Assembly: GCF_001648775.1 (NCBI RefSeq)
Contig: NZ_LVEJ01000010.1
Span: 62,001 to 126,000 of the forward strand
Origin: Pseudomonas fluorescens
GTDB lineage: Bacteria > Pseudomonadota > Gammaproteobacteria > Pseudomonadales > Pseudomonadaceae
Length of the DNA stretch: 64,000 nucleotides
Direction: 5' to 3'
A program made the translations under genes and the position numbers. The notes beneath the pieces are model-generated. The model made no database searches, was not told where the DNA came from, and saw nothing but the letters and a program-made list of their open reading frames with translations. Within the stretch, counting starts at the first letter, position 1, and every line of letters begins with the position of its first letter. Positions 1 through 8,819 of the stretch are shown here, in pieces.

Positions 1-103
1 ATTAACTGATTGGTTAGCCTTCGTGTTTGTTAGGCTTTGCTGGCTTTTTGTTGGTTGAATGTGTGAAGGTATTTCAAAGATACAATATGAAACAAATGCT
101 CTA

Positions 104-131
104 TTGAACTGGTATGTAGCGAAACTATAGA
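104..131 (+). promoter_or_regulatory. Candidate sigma-70 promoter of the biosynthetic operon
   Basis: TTGAAC at 104-109 and TATAGA at 126-131 are separated by 16 bases, close to the sigma-70 consensus. The first gene starts at 201, which leaves a leader of roughly 60 bases. The whole 1-200 stretch is A+T-rich and has no gene that I can support. No operator is obvious in it. Confidence 0.5.
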
Positions 132-200
132 AATGTTTTGTTTTTAAAAAGGTGGAAATTCAATTCTCTTAAACCGTAAGTAATATTTTGAGGTCAAAAC

Positions 201-1634
201 ATGGAGTTCGACGTCATTGTTGTAGGGGCGGGTGCTGTGGGTGGTTCAATCGCGTATGAGTTGTCATCGCGAGGTTTAAAAGTCTGTCGGGTCGGCGAAA
301 CCGATCGTGCGAATGCAGCCTCGAGGGCTGCCGGGGCAATGAACGGTTGTTTTGGTGAGGTTACCAGTGGGTTGCTGGCGAGCGATTTTGGCCGCCTGAA
401 GCTGGATATGGATCGTCAAGCCCAGCAACTATGGCCAAGCTGGGCGGAACGTTTGGCCGTTTCTTCTGGTAATCCGACATCCCTGTTCACTGCAATGGGG
501 ACTCACGTTTTGCTCAATACGGCGGGCATGGACGAAGTCGATAGCGTCAACTACGACACTATCGAGAGCACGCTGACTGAGTATGGCGAACCCTTCGAAG
601 TCATCGATCCACGTAAAATGGAGTGGCTCAAGCCGAATCATCTCGTTCGTCCTCTACGAGGGCTGTACATTCCGAACGAACATTCAGTGAACTCCCACCT
701 GTTACTGGAAAAACTGGATGCTGCATTTGTCGCTGAAGGGGGCACTCTGAAGAATGAGAATGCCGAGCGAGTGCTGGCAGAGGGCGGTGTAGTCACTGGT
801 GTGGAGTTGGGCAGTGGAGAGGTACTTTGGGCACGAAAAGTCATCGTCGCTGCGGGCGTTCACTCTCTGGATTTGCTGAGTCACTTTGACGAGGTGGTTA
901 AGAGGATTCCACCATTGTTCAGTGGGTATGGCGTGTCCATACTGGTGAAAATGCCGGAGGGGGGCGATCTGCCTAACTCCGTCATTCGTACCCCGAACCG
1001 TGCATTTGCCTGCGGCCTGCACTGCGTCCCCCGTGGTGATGGAATTCTATACCTTGGGGCGACCAATATTATTTCCGAGCAGCCTAAGAAATACGCGCTG
1101 ATTTCGGATGTGCAGTTCTTGCTTGATTGTGCTGTCGATCAGTTGAGTTTAGATCTCCATGGAGCAGAAGTCATTTCCATTCAGGTCGGCAACAGGCCCA
1201 TTCCGGCAGACGGATTCCCATTGATAGGTGAGTGCGGTATAGAGGGGCTTTGGCTCGCAACAGGCACTTATCGGGACGGGTTGCATCAGTCGCCGTTATT
1301 GGCAGGCTATATAGCTGACTGTTTGACTGGCATGAAAAGTAATAGTCTTGATCTCAGTCCGTTTACGCCAGTGCGCGCTCCACTGACCGGATTTGCCCGC
1401 GAAAACACTGTTAAAGAAACGGTGCAACAGATGTTTGCAACGGGCTATGAGTATCGCTGGGATATAAAACCTTATTGGTTTCCACTGCTGGATGAGGGGT
1501 TGTCGCGCAACTATCAAAAGTTGATAGATGATTTGCACCCGTCGTTTACTCCGCCACCGGAGTTGGTAGCGTTTTCTTATCTGTACGAGTCAATCCTGAA
1601 TAAACTCTCCCAATATTACCGGGAGTGGTCATGA
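201..1634 (+). CDS. FAD-dependent amino-acid/amine oxidase (DAO/ThiO family)
   Basis: A 477-residue flavoprotein that probably oxidises a C-N bond of an amino acid or amine and passes electrons to oxygen or another acceptor. The N-terminus has the Rossmann FAD motif GAGAVGG near residue 10. Around residues 335-365 the pattern NRPIPADGFPLIG followed by ATGTYRDGLHQSP matches the ThiO/DadA active-site region, including the conserved Arg. The last 90 or so residues extend past the usual ThiO length of about 370. It is the first gene of an operon and overlaps the next by ATGA. A GAGG Shine-Dalgarno lies just before the ATG. In context it may act on the amino group of a p-aminophenylalanine-derived intermediate. 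The family is clear, the substrate is inferred. Confidence 0.8.
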   Translation: MEFDVIVVGAGAVGGSIAYELSSRGLKVCRVGETDRANAASRAAGAMNGCFGEVTSGLLASDFGRLKLDMDRQAQQLWPSWAERLAVSSGNPTSLFTAMGTHVLLNTAGMDEVDSVNYDTIESTLTEYGEPFEVIDPRKMEWLKPNHLVRPLRGLYIPNEHSVNSHLLLEKLDAAFVAEGGTLKNENAERVLAEGGVVTGVELGSGEVLWARKVIVAAGVHSLDLLSHFDEVVKRIPPLFSGYGVSILVKMPEGGDLPNSVIRTPNRAFACGLHCVPRGDGILYLGATNIISEQPKKYALISDVQFLLDCAVDQLSLDLHGAEVISIQVGNRPIPADGFPLIGECGIEGLWLATGTYRDGLHQSPLLAGYIADCLTGMKSNSLDLSPFTPVRAPLTGFARENTVKETVQQMFATGYEYRWDIKPYWFPLLDEGLSRNYQKLIDDLHPSFTPPPELVAFSYLYESILNKLSQYYREWS

Positions 1635-2482
1635 GTCTTACTGAACGTGAGTTCCTCGCTATTGACCAGGCGCGAGAACTGCTGAAAAAGTCCGGCGTCT
1701 GGAGTCTGGAAGAAGACCTGAGTTGTCTTGTGGATCGCTTTATCGAGCGCGCGGATAAGAGTTTGGCACTGGAGGAGTTCATGTTGGCGGTCCAGGAGCG
1801 CTGCAACCGGATTCCGCTCGGGCATATTGTCGGCACGGTGGACTTTGACGATTTGTCGCTTGTCGTCGGGAGTGGGGTGTTCATCCCGCGACCTCATAGC
1901 AGAGTCATTCACAAATGGATTGAGCGCAGTGCAGCGCTGGAGTCGGGCTCAAAGGTTCTGGATCTGTGTGCGGGCAGCGGCGCCATCGGTCTGGCGATTG
2001 CCCGGCGCAGACCTGATCTCGACGTCACTTGCGTAGAGTTTGATCCGATAGCCATCCAGTATCTCAAACGCAATATTGATCGCTTGTCGTTCAAGGGCGT
2101 ACACGCAGACCACCTGCAGGCAGATATTCTCGACGAAAAGGCGTTTGCGCAATTTGATCAGCAGATCGACCTTATTGTCGCCAATCCTCCCTACGTTCCG
2201 CAGGCCCAGGAGTTGCTGCCCGAATGGGGTGAGCACCATCCTCCTGCGTCTGTTTATTCCGGGGCCGATGGTCTTGAGTTGATTCGGCAGATTATTGCTC
2301 TCGCCGACCGATTGCTCGTTCGCGATGGCTGGCTTGTGATGGAGCACGGCGAGGATCAGGCCGAAGCGTTGCGAGAACTGTTCAGGCTCGCTCATCTGGC
2401 AGAGATACAAACAGTGATTGACAAGGACCAGTCTGATGCGTCGGGCAGCTCGGTAATGACTATCGGCCGCAAGCCTCAGTAA
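1631..2482 (+). CDS. SAM-dependent methyltransferase, HemK/PrmC-like, possible PapM analogue
   Basis: A 283-residue class I methyltransferase. Motif I is LDLCAGSGAIG (about residue 112) and the substrate-binding motif is NPPYVP (about residue 183), followed by HHPPASVYSGADGLELIRQI, an arrangement typical of PrmB/PrmC glutamine N-methyltransferases. NPPY enzymes methylate planar nitrogens. Housekeeping prmC lies with prfA, so this copy sits in an unusual place. Because it is in one operon with PapA/B/C-like genes, it could N-methylate the arylamine, as PapM does in pristinamycin biosynthesis. The ATG at 1631 overlaps the preceding stop and has GGGAG five bases upstream. The family is well supported; the arylamine substrate is inference. 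Confidence 0.75.
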   Translation: MSLTEREFLAIDQARELLKKSGVWSLEEDLSCLVDRFIERADKSLALEEFMLAVQERCNRIPLGHIVGTVDFDDLSLVVGSGVFIPRPHSRVIHKWIERSAALESGSKVLDLCAGSGAIGLAIARRRPDLDVTCVEFDPIAIQYLKRNIDRLSFKGVHADHLQADILDEKAFAQFDQQIDLIVANPPYVPQAQELLPEWGEHHPPASVYSGADGLELIRQIIALADRLLVRDGWLVMEHGEDQAEALRELFRLAHLAEIQTVIDKDQSDASGSSVMTIGRKPQ

Positions 2483-2503
2483 ATTTGGAAAGGAGCTTTA
2501 GCA

Positions 2504-3769
2504 ATGGATGTGCAAGTCAAGCAAGACTGGATGAGCATTCGCCGTGGCAACACCACCGGTGCACTGACAACTGCCTATGAGGAAGGGTTGACGGGTTTTA
2601 CCGTCACGAGTCGTATCGGCAAGCAGATCACCCTTCAGGAAGGAGGTGTGTACACCGAATTTGTGTCGTGCTCGTATTTGGGGCTCGAAACCCATCCTGC
2701 ACTGATTGAGGCTGCACAACGGGCACTCAACAAATGCGGGCTGCACCTGTCCTCTTCTCGGAGTGCGATGCGTCCGCATTATCTACCTCACCTGGAGGAT
2801 CTGCTTGGTCAGGTTTACAGAGGTAGCGCGGTTGCAGTGTTCACCTCTACCAGCAGTGTGCATCTGGGTGTTCTGCCTCTGTTGGGCAGTGGGTCATTGG
2901 CGGGCTATCCCATCAGAAAGAGAGTGCATTGGCTAATGGACAAAACTGCCCATGCTTCGATGCAAGTTCTGAGGGGGATTCTTGAGCAATTCGGTTCTGT
3001 TTCCAGAGTTGAATCTACTGATTTGGAGTCGCTGACCGACACGCTGAAAGAGTGCTCGAACAGGGGCGAAACCCCAGTGCTCTTGATTGATGGCATTGGA
3101 TCAATGAGTGGTTTGGTACCCATAGCCGAACTTTCCCGGCGATTAGAGTCTGCGCAGGGATATCTATATGTAGACGATGCGCACGGTATTTCGATTGTCG
3201 GCCGACATGGTGCGGGTTATGCGTTTTTTGCGGTAGATCATTCGTTGCCTGCAAATATTATTCTGGCCGGGTCACTTTCCAAGGCTTTCGGCGGTGCAGG
3301 TGGTTTTGTCGTGGTCTCGGAATCGCAGGATGTCGAGATCATCCGAACTTCAGCAAACCCATTGATATTTGGTCACTCCATTATGGTGCCGATGCTCGCG
3401 GCGAATGTTGCCTCGGCGCAAATTCATCTCACTGATGAAATTGATGTGCTGCAACGGCGCCTCTGGAAAAACGTCCGCCTTTTAGATTCTGTCACCGATC
3501 ACCAGTTGCTCAATGCTGGTATTCAATCGCCAGTCAGGGGGGCCTTTTTTGAAACCGAAGAGGCCGGATTACAGGCTGCACGGGCCCTGCGCGATCAGGG
3601 CATGCTGCTGTTCCCTGTCTTTTATCCGATCATCGCCAAAGGTAAGGCAATGCTGCGATTTGCAGTGTCGGCTGATCACAGTGAGCAAGAGATCAGATCG
3701 CTCGGGGTTGCTTTGCAAGTGTTGTCGCGAAACGGGACGTGGGCACCGAATCTCAGCGAACCAGCCTGA
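2504..3769 (+). CDS. PLP-dependent alpha-oxoamine synthase-like enzyme
   Basis: A 421-residue fold-type I PLP enzyme resembling 8-amino-7-oxononanoate synthase, 2-amino-3-ketobutyrate CoA ligase and CqsA. Visible landmarks are SCSYLGLETHP (about residue 53), DKTAHASMQ (about 146), the PLP-phosphate/Asp motif DDAHGISIVGRHG (about 225) and the Schiff-base Lys in SLSKAFGGAGG (about 258). Enzymes of this family join an amino acid to an acyl-CoA with loss of CO2, giving an alpha-aminoketone. A Shine-Dalgarno AAGGAG precedes the ATG. It lies 21 bases after the methyltransferase. In this operon the amino acid could be p-aminophenylalanine or its methylated form, but neither substrate is shown by the sequence. 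Confidence 0.8.
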   Translation: MDVQVKQDWMSIRRGNTTGALTTAYEEGLTGFTVTSRIGKQITLQEGGVYTEFVSCSYLGLETHPALIEAAQRALNKCGLHLSSSRSAMRPHYLPHLEDLLGQVYRGSAVAVFTSTSSVHLGVLPLLGSGSLAGYPIRKRVHWLMDKTAHASMQVLRGILEQFGSVSRVESTDLESLTDTLKECSNRGETPVLLIDGIGSMSGLVPIAELSRRLESAQGYLYVDDAHGISIVGRHGAGYAFFAVDHSLPANIILAGSLSKAFGGAGGFVVVSESQDVEIIRTSANPLIFGHSIMVPMLAANVASAQIHLTDEIDVLQRRLWKNVRLLDSVTDHQLLNAGIQSPVRGAFFETEEAGLQAARALRDQGMLLFPVFYPIIAKGKAMLRFAVSADHSEQEIRSLGVALQVLSRNGTWAPNLSEPA

Positions 3770-3817
3770 ATATGACCGTCGTATACCTTGTAGAAATTGG
3801 CTAATGGAGGTGCATGT

Positions 3818-4153
3818 ATGCAACAACAAGGACAGTTAACACAGACAGGAACGTCAAACATTTTGCAACCATTGCGAGAAAGGCTCGATTCGATAAATTT
3901 GCAGGTGGTTGATCTGCTTTCGGAGCGCATGAAGTTGTGCATGGATATTGCCGAGCTTAAAGCCGCACATGGCATAGCGATGATGCAGCCCGGGCGAATT
4001 TCCTATGTGCTCGATATGATCAAGGAGCGATCATTGGCTTCGGGGCTCAGGCCGGAATACACCGAATCGGTATTCAATCTGATCATTGCGGAGACGTGTG
4101 TGCGGGAAGACGTGCTGATCAATCAGCGTCTGAGTCAGAGCGTGTCCTCATGA
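3818..4153 (+). CDS. AroQ-type chorismate mutase-like, probable 4-amino-4-deoxychorismate mutase (PapB-like)
   Basis: A 111-residue all-helical AroQ-class mutase. The helix 1 pattern LRERLDSIN...LLSERMKLCMDIAELKAAHG keeps the Arg, Arg and Lys positions of the chorismate mutase active site. By eye the positions equivalent to the catalytic Glu52 and Gln88 of E. coli chorismate mutase look changed (Ile and Glu). That would fit a different substrate, but the alignment was made by memory. The start at 3818 has GGAGG seven bases upstream; an in-frame TTG at 3797 is less likely. It overlaps the ADC synthase gene by ATGA. PapB rearranges 4-amino-4-deoxychorismate to 4-amino-4-deoxyprephenate. A plain chorismate mutase cannot be excluded. 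Confidence 0.75.
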   Translation: MQQQGQLTQTGTSNILQPLRERLDSINLQVVDLLSERMKLCMDIAELKAAHGIAMMQPGRISYVLDMIKERSLASGLRPEYTESVFNLIIAETCVREDVLINQRLSQSVSS

Positions 4154-6219
4154 AAATACTGATGATTGATAACTTCGACTCCTTTACCCATAACATCGCC
4201 CAATATCTTTTCGAGGTAACGGGGGTATCTGCAGACATTGTAAAGAACTCTGTTTCCTACAGCGAGCTGGGCATCGAACGATATGACGCTGTGGTGTTGT
4301 CGCCGGGCCCCGGATATCCTGCCGAAGAGGAGGATTTCGGTGTCTGCGGTAGTGTCATTTTGCATTCTCCTGTACCGATACTTGGTATATGCCTGGGGCA
4401 TCAGGGTATTGCACAATTCCTTGGCGGTTCTGTCGGGCATGCCCCAAGTCCTGTGCATGGCTATCGCAGCCCCATTACGCATACAGGTAAAGGGCTTTTT
4501 CGGGACTTGCCCGAGCAGTTTGATGTGGTCAGGTACCACTCGTTGATGTGCACAAGTTTGCCATTAGAGCTTCAATGCACAGCCTGGACGCCCGAAGGCG
4601 TGGTAATGGCAATCGAGCACATCACTCGGCCTATATGGGGCGTGCAATTCCACCCGGAGTCCATTGATTCGGAGTATGGGCATGCGTTACTGAGCAACTT
4701 CATACGCATGGCGCTTGAACACAATGTCAGTGTGAGAAGTCGGCTGGAGTCCGATACGGAATGCGCTTCGTCAAAAAGCGCCTATGTCGCGGTGGGGGGC
4801 GAGCTGAATATGCAGCTCGCGTACCGCGAGCTGCCCGAAAACATGGATCCCCAGGCGGTATTTTCGTCCCTTTATGCAAATGACCGTTTCGCGTTCTGGC
4901 TGGACAGCGAAAAGTCGGAGAGACCGAATGCTCGTTACTCGATCATGGGCAGTGGGGAGGGGCAGGGCGCTATAAGGCTTGATTACAATGTCACTGATGA
5001 ATACCTGACACTCGATGGGCCAAAAGGCAAAAAAAGTATCAAAGGCGACTTTTTCACCTTGGTTGCACAGATTTTTGAAGCCGTTCAGATCGCCACTCCA
5101 CAGTACTTACCATTTGGTTTCAAGGGAGGTTTTGTCGGTTACCTGGGATATGAGTTGAAAGCACTGACCGGAGGAGGAAAGACCTATCGGTCGAGTCATC
5201 CGGATGCGGCATTCATGTTTGCGCCGCACTTTCTGGTCTTCGATCATCAGGACGGTAAAGCTTATCAGTGCATGATCACTGCCACGGGAGAGGCGGGCGT
5301 TTGGCCGGCGCTGCCTCGCATCGCCGAGCTTGTAGAAACGCCCGCCCTTTTTGGTGAAAAGTTCGTTCCTGGGGCTGTAGATCAACTGAAGCTTTCACTT
5401 GATGATGGACCGGATGATTACATTGCCAAGATCACTCAGTCGCTGCAGTACATTACCGATGGCGAGTCTTACGAGATTTGTCTGACTAATCGCGCAAAAA
5501 TGGCATACGACGGTGTTCCATTGAGTGCTTACAAGCGAATGCGTCATGCCAGCCCCGTACCTTATGGGGCATATCTTTCATTTGCGCAGTTCTCGGTGCT
5601 CAGTGCATCGCCGGAGACTTTTCTCAGAATTGATGACAGCGGGATGATCGAGTCCCGGCCAATCAAAGGAACGAGGCCGCGCAGCAAGCTGCCTTTTGAA
5701 GACCAGAGGCTGCGTGACGAGCTTCAGGTTTCATCTAAGGACAGAGCAGAGAACCTGATGATTGTCGATCTGGTCCGCCATGACTTGAATCAGGTGTGTC
5801 GTCCAGGAAGCGTACATGTTCCCGAGATTTTCTCGGTCGAAAGCTTCTCGTCGGTACATCAACTGGTTTCCACAGTTCGCGGTCACCTTAGATCTGAAGT
5901 GGCAACGCTTGAGGCGATTCGCGCCTGTTTTCCGGGTGGCTCTATGACCGGAGCACCTAAGAAGCGCACGATGGAAATCATTGACGTGTTGGAATCCTCG
6001 GCACGAGGTATCTATTCTGGCGCTTTGGGATGGTTATCTTTCAGTGGTGCTGCAGAGCTCAGCATTGTCATACGCACAGCGGTTGTCCAGGACGGCGAGG
6101 CGACCTTCGGTATTGGCGGTGCGATCGTTGCACACTCTGATCCGCAACAGGAACTTGAAGAGACATTGGTCAAGGCTAGCGTGCCTTACTACAGTTTTAT
6201 CGCAGGGAGCGAAGCGTGA
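4150..6219 (+). CDS. 4-amino-4-deoxychorismate synthase, fused glutaminase and synthase (PapA-like)
   Basis: A 689-residue PabA-PabB fusion. The glutamine amidotransferase domain (about 1-195) has the nucleophile Cys in GICLGHQ and the His-Glu pair in QFHPES. The chorismate-binding domain (about 230-685) has PIKGTRPR. The Lys in PIKGT is diagnostic for aminodeoxychorismate synthase, since anthranilate synthases have PIAGT. GGSMTGAPKK and the C-terminal IGGAIVAHSDPQQE are also present. The enzyme turns chorismate plus glutamine into 4-amino-4-deoxychorismate. No aminodeoxychorismate lyase (PabC) is adjacent; instead mutase-like and dehydrogenase-like genes flank it, which points to p-aminophenylalanine rather than folate. 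The ATG at 4150 overlaps the preceding stop. Confidence 0.88.
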   Translation: MKILMIDNFDSFTHNIAQYLFEVTGVSADIVKNSVSYSELGIERYDAVVLSPGPGYPAEEEDFGVCGSVILHSPVPILGICLGHQGIAQFLGGSVGHAPSPVHGYRSPITHTGKGLFRDLPEQFDVVRYHSLMCTSLPLELQCTAWTPEGVVMAIEHITRPIWGVQFHPESIDSEYGHALLSNFIRMALEHNVSVRSRLESDTECASSKSAYVAVGGELNMQLAYRELPENMDPQAVFSSLYANDRFAFWLDSEKSERPNARYSIMGSGEGQGAIRLDYNVTDEYLTLDGPKGKKSIKGDFFTLVAQIFEAVQIATPQYLPFGFKGGFVGYLGYELKALTGGGKTYRSSHPDAAFMFAPHFLVFDHQDGKAYQCMITATGEAGVWPALPRIAELVETPALFGEKFVPGAVDQLKLSLDDGPDDYIAKITQSLQYITDGESYEICLTNRAKMAYDGVPLSAYKRMRHASPVPYGAYLSFAQFSVLSASPETFLRIDDSGMIESRPIKGTRPRSKLPFEDQRLRDELQVSSKDRAENLMIVDLVRHDLNQVCRPGSVHVPEIFSVESFSSVHQLVSTVRGHLRSEVATLEAIRACFPGGSMTGAPKKRTMEIIDVLESSARGIYSGALGWLSFSGAAELSIVIRTAVVQDGEATFGIGGAIVAHSDPQQELEETLVKASVPYYSFIAGSEA

Positions 6220-7088
6220 TGAACGACACGGTAGTCGTGCTGGGTGGTGCGGGGCTGGTGGGGGCCCTCTTCACCCGCATACTTATGCAATACGGATGCA
6301 ATGTCCGCGTGGTGGATCGTAGGCCTCCAGAACAGCCCAGTGTTTTTCATGAGGTCGATGTCACCAACCCGTTCAGTAATACCGAACACATTTTTGAAGG
6401 GGCGACGGCGGTTGTTTTTGCTTTGCCGGAAAGTGTGGCGATTCGGTCAATACCTTGGGTGCTTGGGGCTGTTTCGAGCAATGTTTTATTTGTTCCGACT
6501 TGTTCTGTTCAGGATCCGTTTTACCGAGCTCTGAAGAATGAGTCTCCTCAACAGCCCTTTGTCGGGATTAACCCGATGTTTTCACCCAAGCTTTCCGTTC
6601 AGGGGCGTACCGTTGCTGTTTGCTTGGATACGGAAGATTCGCCTTCAACCTTTATCGAACAGTACCTGCTCGGCGCAGGAATGAAGATCAAGCGAATGAC
6701 GCCTGTTGCGCACGACGAACTGATGGCGCTTTGTCAGGCGTTGCCTCACGCCGCCATTCTTGGTTTTGGCCTTGCGTTGTCCAAGTGCTCACTGGACCTT
6801 GAGAGCGCGCTGGAAGTGATGCCGCCACCTATGCGTACCATGATGGCGTTGTTGTCTCGCGTATTGGTGAATCCACCCGAAGTTTATTGGGATATTCAGC
6901 TGGAAAATGACCACGCCATCAAACATCGTGAGGCGTTGGCAGAGGGAATGAAGCGCTTGATGGAGAGTGTTCGTAGCCAAGATTACGATGGATTTAGCAA
7001 TGATCTGCAAGGTGTTTCAAATGCATTGGGTCGTCGTTTGAATTCGGGGGCAGTCGATTGTCAGCACGTGTTTTCACTGCTGAACTGA
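6219..7088 (+). CDS. Prephenate dehydrogenase-like, probable 4-amino-4-deoxyprephenate dehydrogenase (PapC-like)
   Basis: A 289-residue TyrA-family protein. The Rossmann motif GGAGLVGALF is at residues 9-18. The C-terminal helical half has AHDELMALCQALPHA and PEVYWDIQLEND, matching the TyrA dimerisation/active-site region. Last step of the set: oxidative decarboxylation of 4-amino-4-deoxyprephenate to 4-aminophenylpyruvate, which a host transaminase could turn into p-aminophenylalanine. The ATG at 6219 overlaps the stop of the synthase gene (TGATG), so the two are probably translationally coupled. A GTG three bases upstream is an alternative start. Confidence 0.8.
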   Translation: MNDTVVVLGGAGLVGALFTRILMQYGCNVRVVDRRPPEQPSVFHEVDVTNPFSNTEHIFEGATAVVFALPESVAIRSIPWVLGAVSSNVLFVPTCSVQDPFYRALKNESPQQPFVGINPMFSPKLSVQGRTVAVCLDTEDSPSTFIEQYLLGAGMKIKRMTPVAHDELMALCQALPHAAILGFGLALSKCSLDLESALEVMPPPMRTMMALLSRVLVNPPEVYWDIQLENDHAIKHREALAEGMKRLMESVRSQDYDGFSNDLQGVSNALGRRLNSGAVDCQHVFSLLN

Positions 7089-7120
7089 TCCATGTACGCC
7101 AGGGAAGTGCGTAGGAAAAC

Positions 7121-7166
7121 GTTTCACGGGGGGGGAGTATGAAGAGTGCCCCGTGAAACACTCTTT
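7121..7166 (+). terminator. Hairpin with T-rich tail after the papC-like gene
   Basis: GTTTCACGGGG (7121-7131) pairs with CCCCGTGAAAC (7149-7159), and CTCTTTTTG follows. This is an 11-bp stem with a 17-base loop. It probably attenuates read-through from the biosynthetic genes into the exporter gene. The T-tract is short, so termination may be partial. Confidence 0.5.
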
Positions 7167-7186
7167 TTGTCTAAGGAGTTTTATCC

Positions 7187-8713
7187 GTGGCATTAACAAA
7201 TGAGTCTACCCGCAGTAACGCATCAAGGCGCTGGTTCGGCCTCGGCGTGTTGATGTTGCCAGTGCTACTGGTAACCGTTGATAACACCGTACTGGGTTTC
7301 GCATTACCCAAAATCGCCGAAGCTTTGTGCCCAAGTGCCAGTCAACAACTGTGGATGATCGACGCCTACTCGTTGGTGCTCGCCGGACTGCTGGTGTCCA
7401 TGGGTAGTCTGGGAGATCGGGTCGGGCACCGCAAGTTGCTGCTTATCGGCTCGCTCGGATTTGCTGTGGTATCGGTGCTGACCGCCTATTCTGAGACGGC
7501 CTTGCAGTTGATTATCGGGCGTGCATGCATGGGGATTTTCGGGGCGATGCTGATGCCTTCCACATTGGCATTGATACGTTCGGTGTTTGAGGATCGAGAG
7601 GAGCGCAGGCTGGCTGTCGCGATCTGGGCCACGACATTGACCGTCGGTTCGGCTCTGGGGCCTTTGGTGGGCGGAGTGTTGCTGCAGTTCTTTGATTGGG
7701 GCGCGATTTTTCTGTTGGCGGTACCCGTTCTGATTCCGCTGTTGGTGTTGGGTCCGCTATTGCTTCCTGAGTCGGAGCGTGATGCATCTGGGCCGTTGGA
7801 TCCGATCAGCATTCTTCAGTCGATGGCCGCCTTGGGTGGCATCGTCTACGGCATCAAGCATGCCGCCAGTGAAGGTGTTGACGGGGTCGTACTGGGGGCC
7901 TTTCTGGTCGGCGTATTGGCAGGCTGGATGTTTGTCCGGCGCCAGTTACGTCTTCCTGTGCCGCTGATGGATATGACTCTGTTCCGCAACGGGACTTTTA
8001 GCGGGTCTGTTCTGATCAATTTGATGAGTCTTGCGTTCCTCGTTGGTTTTGTTTTCTTCACCACTCAGTTTTTGCAGATTGTCCTGCAGATGTCGCCTTT
8101 GAGTGCGAGCCTAGCGTTGGTGCCGGGCCAAATCATGGCGATTGTGGTGGGAATGGCGGTCGTCCCGGTCGCTCAGCGTATGCCTGTGCATGTGCTGATA
8201 CCGATTCTGGTGGCCTTCGCCGCTGTGGCGTTTTTACTCGTGGCCAGCGTGGGCAGTAGTCTTGCGGTATTGGTTGCGGCGTTCGCGTTGCTGAATATCG
8301 GAGTAGGCGCGATCGCTACGGTTTCCAATGACGTGATTTTGTCGGCGGCGCCCCCAGCTAAGGCCGGTGCAGCTTCCGCTATCAGTGAAACAGCCTATGA
8401 GGTAGGCGTCGTTTTGGGGACGACCCTGCTTGGTGGCCTGGTTACGGCTCACTATCGCGCAGACTTGCAGCTTCCAGCGTTTTTGAGCGATGCCCAGACG
8501 ATGCTGGCAAGTGAAACGCTGGCTGGCGCTCATCATGTGGCGACGGGGTTGGCGGGGGATCAAGCGCAACAGTTAATGCAGCAGGCGGGAAGTGCATTTG
8601 AAGGCGGAATTGCATTGGTATCGTGGGTCGCTTTCGGTTTGGCATTCATAGCAGTTTTGATCGCCTGGCGTACGCTGCGGTTACCAAAGGCTCAGTCCGC
8701 AGAATGTCACTGA
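7187..8713 (+). CDS. MFS drug/metabolite exporter, DHA2 (14-TM) family
   Basis: A 508-residue inner-membrane proton antiporter of the EmrB/QacA/SmvA type. Motif A is GDRVGHRKLL (about residue 78). The sequence contains about 14 hydrophobic segments, with ALGPLVGGVLLQ (motif C-like) near residue 155. The start is GTG at 7187 with AAGGAG nine bases upstream. It follows the biosynthetic genes on the same strand after a hairpin, so it most likely exports, or gives self-resistance to, the cluster product. Codon use is closer to the chromosomal average than that of the biosynthetic genes. The substrate is unknown. Confidence 0.82.
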   Translation: MALTNESTRSNASRRWFGLGVLMLPVLLVTVDNTVLGFALPKIAEALCPSASQQLWMIDAYSLVLAGLLVSMGSLGDRVGHRKLLLIGSLGFAVVSVLTAYSETALQLIIGRACMGIFGAMLMPSTLALIRSVFEDREERRLAVAIWATTLTVGSALGPLVGGVLLQFFDWGAIFLLAVPVLIPLLVLGPLLLPESERDASGPLDPISILQSMAALGGIVYGIKHAASEGVDGVVLGAFLVGVLAGWMFVRRQLRLPVPLMDMTLFRNGTFSGSVLINLMSLAFLVGFVFFTTQFLQIVLQMSPLSASLALVPGQIMAIVVGMAVVPVAQRMPVHVLIPILVAFAAVAFLLVASVGSSLAVLVAAFALLNIGVGAIATVSNDVILSAAPPAKAGAASAISETAYEVGVVLGTTLLGGLVTAHYRADLQLPAFLSDAQTMLASETLAGAHHVATGLAGDQAQQLMQQAGSAFEGGIALVSWVAFGLAFIAVLIAWRTLRLPKAQSAECH

Positions 8714-8819
8714 GCAAAAGCTTGCTGCTCGAACCCTTGGCATTGGTCATCGGCATAACGGCAGAGGCTTGCTCAATGAGCATCTGCAGGTATGCTGATC
8801 CCCTGCCGAGGAGATAGAA

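Noticed and set aside
4150..7088. Reading the PabAB, mutase and TyrA genes as folate, Phe and Tyr synthesis
   Set aside because: They are in one overlapping operon with tailoring enzymes and an exporter, no PabC or PheA prephenate dehydratase is present, and the combination matches PapA/B/C.
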